From assembly GCA_963696325.1 (NCBI GenBank), contig CAVOJV010000041.1, positions 18,232 to 82,231 on the forward strand: 64,000 bases of DNA, in the 5' to 3' direction. A program made the position numbers and the translations under genes. Below the pieces are notes generated by a model that ran no database searches, was not told the DNA's origin, and saw only the letters and a program-made list of their open reading frames with translations. The DNA comes from CAVOJV01 sp963696325 (GTDB taxonomy: Bacteria; Pseudomonadota; Gammaproteobacteria; Competibacterales; Competibacteraceae). Each line of letters begins with the position of its first letter. Position 1 is the first letter of the stretch. Positions 53,376 to 61,672 of the stretch are shown here, in pieces.

Positions 53376-53586
53376 AACTACAGGCCGTATGCCTGGGGGT
53401 GTCTCACCTGGCGTTCCCTGCCGGGTGAGGCATGATCGCTGGCTTCCTCGTACCCACATCCCTCGTCCGTACGCATCCGAACACTGATTCCCTAGCGCGG
53501 TACATCCTGTGCCATCAGCCAATCCGTGTGGCTGTGTTCCCGGGTTCCTTAACGTCCTTGAACTCGTATGGCGGTTACTATCGCAC
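53376..53586 (-). ncRNA. Group II intron 5' fragment (domain I start)
   Basis: Read on the minus strand from 53586 it starts GTGCGATAGTAACCGCC, the bacterial group II intron 5' signature, and continues with domain-I-like sequence (AACCCGGGAACACAGCCAC...). After about 210 nt it ends at palindrome P4. No other intron part follows, so it is a relic. Confidence 0.65.
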
Positions 53587-53739
53587 CGCAAGCTCTCGAC
53601 TGCATTCACCTAATTCCTCAATATCGGCGGGGTAGTTTCGGTTTGTCAGGTAAGAATTTTCCTACCTCACCTGGGCAGGATGCGGTAGCTGTCCAATAAG
53701 GGCTATTGGTACCCAACTTGAAGCGAGGGATCTGAACGC

Positions 53740-54034
53740 ATGGCGTTGACCAAAGCTGATTTGGCTAACAAGGCTCATGGAGGGGCTGGGCATGAACAAA
53801 CCGGTTGCCAGGTTCCTGGTGGATCAGTGCTTCGCGGAAATCAAAGCCTCGCTGGCAAGGGGGCAGGCGGTGAAACTCTCCGGGTTCGGCAACTATGAAC
53901 TGAAGGAGAAAAAACCACGGCCGGGACGCAATCCCAAAACCGGCGAGGAAAAGATCATAACAGCGCGGCGGGTGGTGACGTTCAAACCGGGCCGTAAGCT
54001 GAAAAGAACCGTCTGCTCCCAGGGTAAATCCTGA
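53740..54034 (+). pseudogene. ihfA: IHF-alpha-like gene with a frameshift
   Basis: ATG 53740 gives [12 protein letters not shown], the standard IHF-alpha start. After about 12 codons the frame must shift by one to continue as [50 protein letters not shown] and [12 protein letters not shown] (DNA-binding arm and saddle). The shifted part has its own internal ATG codons (53777, 53789) that could start a shortened protein. It is either a pseudogene or a sequencing error in an otherwise well-conserved gene. Not next to pheT as the chromosomal gene would be, so likely a mobile extra copy. Confidence 0.75.
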
Positions 54035-54137
54035 CCAAAATACCGCGTATTTATTATGGTTTTTTTGTGCTATATGAAAAATTGGGATGGTTTATCGAGA
54101 GTTTGTACCGAGACCCCATCTGCATGTGATCAAAGAA

Positions 54138-54217
54138 TAGCCAAAGCCAAACCACTCGTAAGGGTGGGGCGGAAAGTTACGGGTCCAAAAGGATTCCAGG
54201 ACAGCCGGACTGCCGAC
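54138..54217 (+). promoter_or_regulatory. Probable c-di-GMP-I (GEMM) riboswitch
   Basis: The order of elements matches GEMM-I: GCCAAACC, a hairpin CCACTC-GTAA-GGGTGG with a GNRA-type tetraloop, GGGGCGGAAAGTTACGGGTCC, then GACAGCCGGACTGCC. It deviates in the usual GACGCAAAG (here GGCGGAAAG). It lies 85 bases upstream of the agmatine-deiminase-family gene, on the same strand, in a normal 5' leader position. Confidence 0.65.
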
Positions 54218-54301
54218 GGTGACCAGCGTGAAGGCATATCAGGTAGTCAAGCTTTGTTAGTGAGCAGTAGTGGTTATTGGGCTCAACACAGGAGGTGTTG
54301 T

Positions 54302-55648
54302 ATGGACACGAGCAAAAACCCCAACCAGAGAACCAAGAGATGGAACCCCTTCCGAGCGTGGGGAAGTTCGATCAGGGGCTGGCAAACCAGCGTAGCTTTT
54401 CTGTCGCTGCTGCTGTTGCTGGTAGCCTTAAGGGCAAGTTCTGCTGGCGCGGCACAGGAGGAAAGTCTTCGTTTTCCAGCTGAATTTGAACAGCAGGAGG
54501 CGATTTGGATGGCCTGGCCAGCTTTCTCCTATACGCAGGCTGACCGCTCGGAGCCGGTCATCATGGAAATGCTGAAGGCGCTTCAGCCGCATATCCATGT
54601 CAAGATGCTTATTCCCCCCGAAACCAGGGTCGATCAGATTCTGCGGAAAAATCACGTCCCGACAACCAATCTCTCCTATCACACCATTCCGTATTCTGAC
54701 ATTTGGCTACGGGATATGGGACCACTATTTGTCGTTGTCAATGGCAATCAGAAAAAGGTTCTTGATTTTAACTTCAATGGCTGGGGGATGCCCGATACCT
54801 TTTTCCCCGAGGATCTAGCGACCGATGAACAGGTTGATAGGGCCGTGGCAGAAGAGCAAGGATTGGGAGTCGTCTCTGCTGATATAAAAAACGTTAAGCT
54901 TATTAGCGAAGGCGGAAATCGAGAGTTAAACGGCAAGGGAACAATGATTGCCATTGCGAAGACCGAGCTACAGAGAAATCCGCAACTCACCAAGGCACAG
55001 TTGGAAGCAGCCTACAAAAAGTATCTTGGCGTGAAAAAAGTAATCTGGCTGGAGCAGGGTGTAGTCGAGGACAGTCCGCCAACCGTAGGTCGAGTTCCTG
55101 GTCCGAATGGCGATTTCGCCTATCCAATAGGCGTTGAACACGTTGATGAAGTGGCCCGTTTTGCCAGCCCCCGCACCATCTTGCTTGCCGAGGTCACCGA
55201 AACAGAGGCAAAGGCTAACCCCATTGCGGCTGAAAATAGAAACCGCTTGGAACGATCTTATAACATTCTGAGCAACTCCACTGATCAGGACGGTAAGCCG
55301 TTCCTTATTATCCGAGTGCCAGCGGCTGAAATTCAATATTACCCCATGTCTCCTGGGGACTGGATGTATGATTGGCTAGCAATCATGCAGTTTGATGATG
55401 GTCTGCCGTTCCCGTCGAACTCGGTCAATATGCTGGTTGCCAATGGCTACATGAATTTTGTTATCAGCAATGGCGTCGTGCTGGCCGCAAACTACGGAAA
55501 TACGACGCGAGATAAAAAAGTTGCTCAGATCCTGAAAATGGTATTTCCAAACAGAGAGATAGTCGGCATCAACCCCTTTGCCATCAATCTTGGTGGTGGC
55601 GGAATGCACTGCATTACCCAGCAAGAGCCGCTAGTAGAGCCGAGGTAG
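54302..55648 (+). CDS. Exported agmatine deiminase-family protein
   Basis: About 448 residues from ATG 54302 (AGGAGG ribosome site 7 bases upstream). The N-terminal ~50 residues end in a strongly hydrophobic stretch (VAFLSLLLLLVALRA...AGAAQ), a long signal peptide or anchor. Guanidine-modifying fold: FEQQEAIWMAWP, DIWLRDMGPLFV (Asp), LISEGGNRELNGKG (Glu/Asn), GVEHVDEVARF (His), LGGGGMHCITQQEP (Cys nucleophile). All catalytic residues are present. Agmatine deiminases yield N-carbamoylputrescine; export is unusual and the substrate outside the cytoplasm is unknown. A c-di-GMP riboswitch in the leader would tie it to surface lifestyle. Confidence 0.85.
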   Translation: MDTSKNPNQRTKRWNPFRAWGSSIRGWQTSVAFLSLLLLLVALRASSAGAAQEESLRFPAEFEQQEAIWMAWPAFSYTQADRSEPVIMEMLKALQPHIHVKMLIPPETRVDQILRKNHVPTTNLSYHTIPYSDIWLRDMGPLFVVVNGNQKKVLDFNFNGWGMPDTFFPEDLATDEQVDRAVAEEQGLGVVSADIKNVKLISEGGNRELNGKGTMIAIAKTELQRNPQLTKAQLEAAYKKYLGVKKVIWLEQGVVEDSPPTVGRVPGPNGDFAYPIGVEHVDEVARFASPRTILLAEVTETEAKANPIAAENRNRLERSYNILSNSTDQDGKPFLIIRVPAAEIQYYPMSPGDWMYDWLAIMQFDDGLPFPSNSVNMLVANGYMNFVISNGVVLAANYGNTTRDKKVAQILKMVFPNREIVGINPFAINLGGGGMHCITQQEPLVEPR

Positions 55649-55673
55649 CCTGCGGCTTGAATTGTGATTAGGT

Positions 55674-55749
55674 GATTGGGTAAGGAGATGATATCGCTAT
55701 CATCCCCTCCCCGCAGAACCGGGCGTACGAGTCACCCCGTACCCGGCTC
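55674..55749 (-). ncRNA. Group II intron domains V-VI (3' end)
   Basis: On the minus strand 55749-55716 forms a 34-nt domain-V-like hairpin: GAGCCGGGTACGGGG, TGA-CTCGTAC, GCCCGGTTC. A domain-VI-like hairpin follows (GGGGATGATAG ... ATCATCTCC). The intron-encoded protein ends inside domain V, as is common. The 5' part of this intron is missing. Confidence 0.7.
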
Positions 55750-56486
55750 AAGCAATCTACGTACTTCAAGAGGTGGATTGCGGCTGTGAATTTGGCGATG
55801 GCAGTTCAGGTGAACTAACCGCAGATTGACGAGGTCGTCCATGCCCCTGCGTTTCTTGGGCAACACATGATGAAGGTGCGTTGCCTCGCCATTTTCTAAT
55901 GGCTGGAGGCAGACCGGACAGAGACCACGTTGGCGCTGGAACACTTGCCGATAGCGAGAGTTCGTAGCGGTGGTCCTGAGTCGTCGCTGCCGCCAATAGT
56001 CTTATAGGGTCGGGTCGTCGGGAGAATAATTCTTCGGTACCAGCCGATGTCGCACGATCTTGGTCCAGGCGAATTTTCTAAGGGTAGCATGACGTTCCTT
56101 GTCCATGAAGACCCACCGGTCTTGATGTCCATCGGATCGGCCCCAGTATTTCTCCGTTCTCCACCAGCCTGACTTCATCGGATGGCGCCGTTTCATATAC
56201 CGCTGTGCACGGTAGTCCGTAAACGAGTCCGGTGCCGCGAACGTCTCCTTCGCCACCCCGATGCGGAAATAGTTGCTCCAGCCTCTGATCAGCGGGTTCA
56301 TCTCGTTGATCAGGGCCACCGTGGGCGAACCCACGTGTTTGCGCCAAGTCCCTTTGAGTTTCCGTCGTAGCTGTTGAACGGATTCTTGGCTTGCTTTGAT
56401 CAGCAGTTTATACCCACTGCGCGAGCTCTTTGGAACCGAATAATGCCGGCTGTTGAAACCCAGGAAATCAAAACCCTCGGTAAGAT
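55732..56486 (-). pseudogene. Group II intron reverse transcriptase, C-terminal part
   Basis: Maturase (X) and endonuclease region: FDFLGFNSRHYS, LRRKLKGTWRKH, LINEMNPLIRGWSNYFRIG, RRHPMKSGWW, and after an in-frame TAA (56002) the HNH domain GLCPVCLQPLENGE-LHHVLPKKRRG-NLRLVHLNCHRQIH. The polymerase N-terminus is removed by an IS at 56487. The TAA separates HNH from maturase. Truncation means the intron cannot move by itself. Confidence 0.85.
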
Positions 56487-57968
56487 GAGCTAATTGCAAA
56501 ATTGGGCGGTGCAGGGATTTTCCGTCCCGTAGGAATGACAAAAGCGGGAGCGAAGAACGGGTATCGCCAGCGAAAGGCTGGTAAAATGAAACAGTTAGCA
56601 ACGATTCATTCCGATACCCAACATGAATACTACCTGCAAGTCTCGCTTGTCGCAATTCTGGAACCACCTCCAGCACGAACTGTTTCCCTGTTTGCGGGAG
56701 GAGGACCACTTGGAGTTGAGTCCGGCGCTGGAGAAGGTGATCCGGGTACTGGAGTTCACGCAGGTAGATCGCTTCATCCCGTCCCGCCGTGGGTTCGTCG
56801 GGCGTCCGCCGAAGGATCGGGTGGCCCTGGCGCGGGCCTTCGTCGCCAAGGCGGTGCTGGACCTGCCGACGACCGAGGCGTTGATCGACCGCCTCAAGGC
56901 GGATCAGGCGCTCCGGCGGATCTGCGGCTTCGAGCGGTTTCACGCGATCCCCGGCGCCTCGCGCTTCTCGCGAGTCTTTGCGGAATTCACCGCGCTGGAG
57001 TTGCCGGCGCGGGTCCACGAGGCGTTGATCCGCGCCCAGTTGGGGGACCCGATCGTTGGGCACAGCGCCCGGGATTCGACCGAGATCGAGGCGCGGGAGA
57101 AGCCCGCCCCCAAGGCGGCTGCGGTCGCCCCGCCGCCCCGGACTGTTCGAGGTCACGGGGGGGGGCTTCGCCGAGCCGGTACCGGCGCCGGCCAAGAAAC
57201 GCGGGCGCCCGCGCAAGGGGGAGCAGCGGCCCAAGGAGCCGACCGTCATTGAGCGGCAGGTGGGCCAAGGCGTGGCGGAGAGCCTGGCGCAGCTACCCAC
57301 CGGCTGCGACGTGGGCAGCAAGAAGAACAGTAAGGGCTTCAAGGAGACCTGGACCGGCTACAAGTTGCCTATCGACACAGCCGACGGTGACCTCCCGGTG
57401 ACGGCGATGCTGACTGCGGCCTCGATGCATGACAGCCAAGCAGCGATCCCGCTGATGCGCGTCACCGGTGAGCGGGTCACCTACCTCTACGCTCTGGCCG
57501 ACTCCGCCTATTGCAGTGGGGTCATCCGTGAGCTGTCCCGCCAAGAGGGGCACGTACCGTTGATCGACCACAATGCCCGACGGGGGGAGAAGATCGACTT
57601 TGCACCGCCCGAAGCACAGCGCTACCAGGCCCGCAGCCAGGCGGAGCGGGTCAACAGTCTGTTGAAGGACAACCACGGTGGACGCCATGTGCGGGTGCGC
57701 GGCGCCCCCAAGGTGTACACCCATTGGATGTTCGGCATCCTGGTGATCGCTGCTGAGCAGAGCTTGCGCCTGCTCAATTAGCCGTCACGCCGCCCGACGA
57801 AGTGGTAGACGCCATCCGGCGGGGTCCCCCTATCGCTTGGAAGCTGGATAAACCCATGCCGCCATAGTGGAATATGACGTACCGGGCACTGATAGGGGCA
57901 AGAAACAGCAGTTCTCGCCCCTCGCCCGGCTTTGGCTCCACCGCTACCGGCAATTTTGCAATTGGCTC
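56487..57968 (+). mobile_element. IS (about 1.5 kb) in the group II intron
   Basis: GAGCTAATTGCAAAATTG at the left and, inverted, GAGCCAATTGCAAAATTG at the right. It carries one frameshifted DDE transposase. The left flank is intron RT, but the right flank is not, so a deletion or rearrangement occurred on the right side. Confidence 0.75.
56623..57781 (+). pseudogene. IS5/IS1182-like DDE transposase, frameshifted
   Basis: Frame 1 (56623 to about 57140): GRPPKDRVALARAFVAKAVLDLPTTEALIDRL, RICGFERFHAIPGASRFSRVFAEF and HSARDSTEIEAREK (first Asp). Frame 2 then gives GLFEVTGGGFAEPVPAP, KKNSKGFKETWTGYKLPIDTADG, ALADSAYCSGVI (second Asp) and QAERVNSLLKDNHGG (Glu). The switch lies in a C/G-rich homopolymer area (57130-57165). 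A single indel could inactivate it, or it could be a sequencing error. Confidence 0.8.
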
Positions 57969-57984
57969 AAAAGTAAGAAATTTT

Positions 57985-58140
57985 GAGTCTCACACAAATG
58001 GGTTGAGAATGATGATCTCAGGTCGGTCTCAAAAAGCGTGGGTTCATTCTCACTTATTTCGGGTTTTCCGCTGTCGATATTCTCAGGTAATTTGGGCCCG
58101 ATTTTGTCATGATCTCGCGCCGAGCTGCCGATAATCTCGG
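57985..58140. repeat. Possible transposon-end remnant with ATTCTCA sites
   Basis: ATTCTCACTTATTTCGGGTT (58046) and ATTCTCAGGTAATTTGGGCC (58079) resemble the TTCGCAnnTAATnTGGTTT sites of the Tn7-like element, with further GATCTCA/GGTCTCA motifs on either side. No transposase gene of that kind remains nearby. Confidence 0.35.
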
Positions 58141-58213
58141 TTTCTTACAGCTAGCGGGTTACCCCTCAACGCCTACCAGGCGCAGTGAGTGGGGAAACGA
58201 CAATGCACATGCG

Positions 58214-58441
58214 ATGGAGATACCGACGACCGAGGCCTTAATCGCGGACGCACGCGCGAACCGCGCAGGCACCGACTACCCCACCCCCCGGCAACTCATC
58301 GAAAACCTGCCGGTCGTGCTTCGCGGCCTGTGCGACTATATTCTAACGGGCGAGGCGACGGCCTACGAGGTGGCGAGGACGCTGGCGTCACTCATCGATG
58401 TCATCGAGCAGGTACAGCGCGACGCCTCCCGGACCCACTGA
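58214..58441 (+). CDS. Small unknown protein
   Basis: About 75 residues from ATG 58214 (MEIPTTEALIADARANRAG). Predicted helical: LIENLPVVLRGLCDYIL and AYEVARTLASLIDVIEQVQRDA. No known family recognised. Size and acidity would fit a small accessory or antitoxin-like protein, but no partner gene is present. An upstream in-frame ATG at 58109 lies in the possible transposon-end repeats and is less likely. Confidence 0.45.
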   Translation: MEIPTTEALIADARANRAGTDYPTPRQLIENLPVVLRGLCDYILTGEATAYEVARTLASLIDVIEQVQRDASRTH

Positions 58442-58504
58442 ATCCGCGATTACGGCGGCTAAGCGCAGACAGCCTGGGCAATTAATCACGATAAGGAGGT
58501 TGCA

Positions 58505-58642
58505 ATGAGCTTGGGTCTGGGGAGCAGTGGAACGGTTATGGAACGCGTTCCATAACCGTTCCACTGCTCCCTAAACCCCGAGTACAAGGGCATCGTGATT
58601 GAACGACCCGTGGACTTTCTCAGCACCCTGGGGCTTGTGTAG
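58505..58642 (+). pseudogene. Gene split by palindrome P5 (start and end only)
   Basis: AAGGAGG with ATG 58505 opens a gene (MSLG) that runs directly into palindrome P5. After P5 the sequence resumes as EYKGIVIERPVDFLSTLGLV and a stop at 58642, which reads like a genuine protein C-terminus. The middle is missing. The product is not recognised. Confidence 0.45.
58513..58578. repeat. Long palindromic repeat P5
   Basis: The inner 52 bp (58520-58571) is a perfect palindrome centred at 58545/58546, half-site ending in ACGGTTATGGAACG. Imperfect arms extend it to 66 bp (right arm CCCTAAACCCC). Same family as P1, P2 and P4. Confidence 0.92.
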
Positions 58643-58679
58643 AGCACCATTCACCCGCTTTCTCCCGCCGTGTTAGTCC

Positions 58680-58702
58680 GTGTTCACAAATTTTGTGAAC
58701 AC
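58680..58702. promoter_or_regulatory. 23-bp palindrome upstream of the Cache gene
   Basis: GTGTTCACAAA-T-TTTGTGAACAC, perfect 11+1+11. It lies 78 bases before the Cache protein start. Operator-like in form; no T-tract follows, so a terminator is less likely. Confidence 0.5.
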
Positions 58703-58780
58703 GCCCTCAGAGAAGCATTGCTATAGCCCTATTTGAAACGGTAAGGTGTTAACCTTAACAAGAAGGGGAGGTAATTTTAT

Positions 58781-59275
58781 ATGGCGAATGTAAAGAAGTT
58801 CGTTGTTGCTTTTGTCGCGGCTTGTTTTCTCACGGCCTTGACTGGGAGTGCGATAGCGGAAGAGCCCGCAGCTAAGGTGAAGGAAGCGATGAAAATGCTC
58901 AAAGAAAAGCTCACTTCTTATGGCGCACCGCGTGTTGAAGGGACGAACTTGTTGTTTGGGGATCGGAAAATCAATGATGATTTTGAAGCGGTGGATGCGG
59001 TGAAGAAAGCGCTTGACGTAAACGCGACGGTGTTTATGAAGCAGGAGGCAAAATTCATTCGGATCAGCACCAATGTGGTACGAGACGGCAAGCGTGCGGT
59101 TGGAACCGAGCTCGACCCGAAGGGGCCAGTCTATCCTTTGATAACCAAAGGAGAATCCTATTACGGCAAGGCAGAAATCTTAGGCGCTCCGTATGAGACA
59201 GGGTACGAGCCGATTCTGGATGCCAAGAAACAAGTGGTCGGCATTTATTTCGTCGGATTGCCCGTACCTAAGTAG
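58781..59275 (+). CDS. Stand-alone periplasmic Cache-domain protein
   Basis: A 164-residue protein with a signal peptide (residues 1-26, ending GSAIAE) and a Cache-fold domain of the Cache3-Cache2 type: DATVFMKQEAKFIRI-like core (ATVFMKQEAKFIRISTNVV), GTELDPKGPVYPLITKGESYYGKAEILGAPYETGYEPI and VVGIYFVGLPV. Such domains normally sit on chemoreceptors or kinases and bind small ligands; here it is alone, without membrane anchor or output domain. GGGGAGG precedes the ATG. It may be a soluble ligand-binding partner for a receptor elsewhere. Confidence 0.85.
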   Translation: MANVKKFVVAFVAACFLTALTGSAIAEEPAAKVKEAMKMLKEKLTSYGAPRVEGTNLLFGDRKINDDFEAVDAVKKALDVNATVFMKQEAKFIRISTNVVRDGKRAVGTELDPKGPVYPLITKGESYYGKAEILGAPYETGYEPILDAKKQVVGIYFVGLPVPK

Positions 59276-59284
59276 CCCCTAATG

Positions 59285-60038
59285 GATAACTGGTCGGGTA
59301 GCCAGGTGATGTCGCCATCACCCGGCCCCCTGAAAACCGGGCGTGCGACTCACGCCGCACCCGGCTTAAGCAATTGGCTTGGAATCCAAGGTCTCCGATA
59401 GCAAACCGATTTACCGATTCTCCGAGGTTACGATTGCCCAGATAGGCATCTACCTTTTCCCCCGGATGAGCGCTCATTACCTCTTCATCCAGCTCAATCA
59501 CCCGGCCACGTCAGCACCCTTTCGGGTTGGGTATTACCCTATCCGACGGGTTATGCTTTCCCCGTGCCTTTCGGCGGTCGGCATTCGCTTCTTGGCCGTC
59601 CTATCCCCCTGAGGCATGGGTCGAACCTTACGGTTGACGGACTGCTATAGACAGACCCCATGGGGGGTTTCCACGTTTCGCATAGGCAAGATTCGTCGGG
59701 CGAGTTGGCCTCTCTACGCCGGGAGCCGGGCACCGTCTCAACAGGCCCACTAACGCCTGCTGACCATCACTCCAACAAGGACGTGTCAACCACTTTCGTC
59801 CCCTCTTGCATAACGACGCTTCCAGCAAGGCTTCACTGATGTTCAACTCGTTCCAACTTCCCCTCGCATCGATTTCAGCGGTGGTTGCCTACTTTCTTCT
59901 TGCTTTTACTGGCTGCTTGAGACCCAGCAGTTACCCACTACGCCCCGCCAGTACAGAGATGGGCCTTTGGTGCTGACCCAGCCTGGCATCGGTTCCTTCC
60001 GAACCCAGACACTTGACTTATGCGACCTCGTGTCGCAC
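59285..60038 (-). ncRNA. Group II intron, apparently ORF-less
   Basis: On the minus strand it begins GTGCGACACGAGG at 60038 and runs through a long structured region. It has a 34-nt domain-V-like hairpin (59368-59335: TAAGCCGGGTGCGG, then GTGAGTCGCAC, GCCCGGTTT) and a domain-VI hairpin (GCCGGGTGATGGCGACATC). The ~750-nt length leaves no room for a reverse transcriptase in domain IV and no RT motif is visible. Its domain V closely resembles that of the intron at 55.7 kb, whose protein could have served it. Confidence 0.7.
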
Positions 60039-60132
60039 TAGAGGACTGCATTCGAAACGGGCCGGATCGTGACCTGAAGAGAAAAACTCCGGCTACAACA
60101 ACACAACCCTGCTGGGCGCAACGCGCTCAAGC

Positions 60133-60528
60133 TGCGTATTCCACTGAAATCTGCCACTCAGTCCAGCGGAAGGCTGCCACCTGTTCCAGGCCAAAGCTGC
60201 CACCCCTCGGAGCGTAGCGACGCGGGTGATTGATTATGGAGTTAAGTGCTCTATGGTTGTCAATGATGGAGTTAAGTGCTCTATGGTTGTCAATGGTTGT
60301 TGGCGTTGGCGCAGGGAATCTCCTGTCTAAAGTGAGCCGATAAGCGTTGTGAACCAGTCGGTCGAGGATGGCATCGGCGAGGGTGGGATCGCCGATGCGG
60401 TCATGCCAGTGCTCGACGGGAAACTGACTGGTGATCAGGGTGGAGCAGCGCTGATAGCGATCCTCCAGCAGTTCAAGCAAATCCCGGCGTTGCTCCTCGG
60501 TGAGGGCCGCCAGCCCGAAGTCGTCGAG
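60133..60528 (-). mobile_element. IS21-family remnant (left end plus istB 3' part)
   Basis: It starts TGCGTATTCCACTGAAATC with repeated CTGCCAC motifs, like the IS21 element at 22319 but diverged. A 29-bp direct duplication (ATGGAGTTAAGTGCTCTATG plus GTTGTCAAT) lies at about 60236-60295. It is cut by RIT3. Confidence 0.75.
60240..60528 (-). pseudogene. istB: istB 3' fragment
   Basis: Reading from the RIT3 junction: [58 protein letters not shown]. This corresponds to residues from Walker B onward of the intact IstB at 22444-23181, at clear but incomplete identity. The N-terminal half with Walker A is missing here and may lie beyond the window, past RIT3. Confidence 0.8.
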
Positions 60529-60548
60529 TAATGTTGAGCTCAACATTA
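60529..60548. repeat. 20-bp perfect palindrome at the RIT3 junction
   Basis: TAATGTTGAG followed by CTCAACATTA. It lies between the istB fragment and the RIT3 end, on the side of the third recombinase gene, the same position as the palindrome of RIT1. Confidence 0.85.
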
Positions 60549-60646
60549 ATGGATTTATGTGTAGTACTTGGTTATGTGGAGTCGCGTGAGCAACTGGCAA
60601 CCTGAGGCGGATTTCCCCCTCGGGGACTCCACATAACCATGTCATG

Positions 60647-61672
60647 TCATAAGCGCCTGAGCCATCCGATCACGTCGGCCTCGGCGCTGACCGTGCCGCC
60701 AGCGAGCGGCGGAGCCAGTACGTCGGGAAATACCTGGGCCAGTGCTTGGCGCTTCAGATCCAGATCGGCTCGCGTGTAGTTCATGGTCGTGTTCAGGGTA
60801 GCATGGCCCAGCCATTGGCTGATCGTCGCGAAGTCGACGCCCGCCTTGAGCAGGTAAATCGCCGTGGTATGCCGCAGGGAATGGGGATGGATCCGCTTCT
60901 CTTGTAAGGTACTCGCCGTGGCGCTACTGGCCGTGACGTACTTGTGCAACAAGTAGCGGGCGCCAAAGCGCGTGAGCTTGCCGCCGTGGCGGTTCACGAA
61001 CAGGGGCGCATCGGTTGCCTCTTCGCGTGGGGTTTGCGGCGAGAGTGCTCGCAAGCGAGCGGCGGTCGCTGCCCAGATTGGGCACAGTCGCACTTTGCCG
61101 CCTTTGCCGCGGAGTCGGACTTGATACGGCGGCTCGGCGCGTACATCACAGTGTTTGAGATCGAGGATTTCCTGAACCCGGGCGCCGGTATTGAGCATCA
61201 GGGCGAACAATGCGTAATCGCGCCGTCCTGTCGCCGTGGAGCGATCGATATGATTCAGGAGCGCCTCGACCTCACTCGCTTCGAGATACTCGATGGGGGT
61301 GTTGCGGGCGCCGCGCTTAAACGGTAAGCCCAGCGCGCGCTGGAGTTCCGCCAGATATTGAGGCAACTCGCTCGCCAGGAAACGAGCGAAGGTGTGCAGC
61401 GCGGCCAGCCGTGCGTTGCGGGTGGCAATGCCGTTGTGGCGCTCGGTTTCCAGAAACGTGAGGAACAATGCGATGTTTTCCGCGGTAAAGTCGTCGAGAT
61501 TCAGGTCCTCGATACGCCGACCCGTAGGGTCTGAGGCAACCCGCAGGAACAGCACCCAGGCGTCACGGTAACTGCGGAGGGTATGCAGGCTCATGCCACG
61601 GAGTGTCGGAAGAGACTCGCGGAAGAACTTGACCAAGGACAGGCCGAGATCGTTGGGGCGTTCGGGTTTCAT
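60647..61672 (-). CDS. RIT3 tyrosine recombinase C (third gene)
   Basis: About 341 residues from ATG 61672, which overlaps the stop of gene B (ATGA). SAM-like N-domain ([28 protein letters not shown]) and catalytic domain with [42 protein letters not shown]; the R-H-R-H-Y set is complete. The C-terminus lies in the element's terminal module, as in RIT1. An upstream ATG at 61750 lies within gene B and is not needed. Confidence 0.9.
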   Translation of the reverse strand: MKPERPNDLGLSLVKFFRESLPTLRGMSLHTLRSYRDAWVLFLRVASDPTGRRIEDLNLDDFTAENIALFLTFLETERHNGIATRNARLAALHTFARFLASELPQYLAELQRALGLPFKRGARNTPIEYLEASEVEALLNHIDRSTATGRRDYALFALMLNTGARVQEILDLKHCDVRAEPPYQVRLRGKGGKVRLCPIWAATAARLRALSPQTPREEATDAPLFVNRHGGKLTRFGARYLLHKYVTASSATASTLQEKRIHPHSLRHTTAIYLLKAGVDFATISQWLGHATLNTTMNYTRADLDLKRQALAQVFPDVLAPPLAGGTVSAEADVIGWLRRL

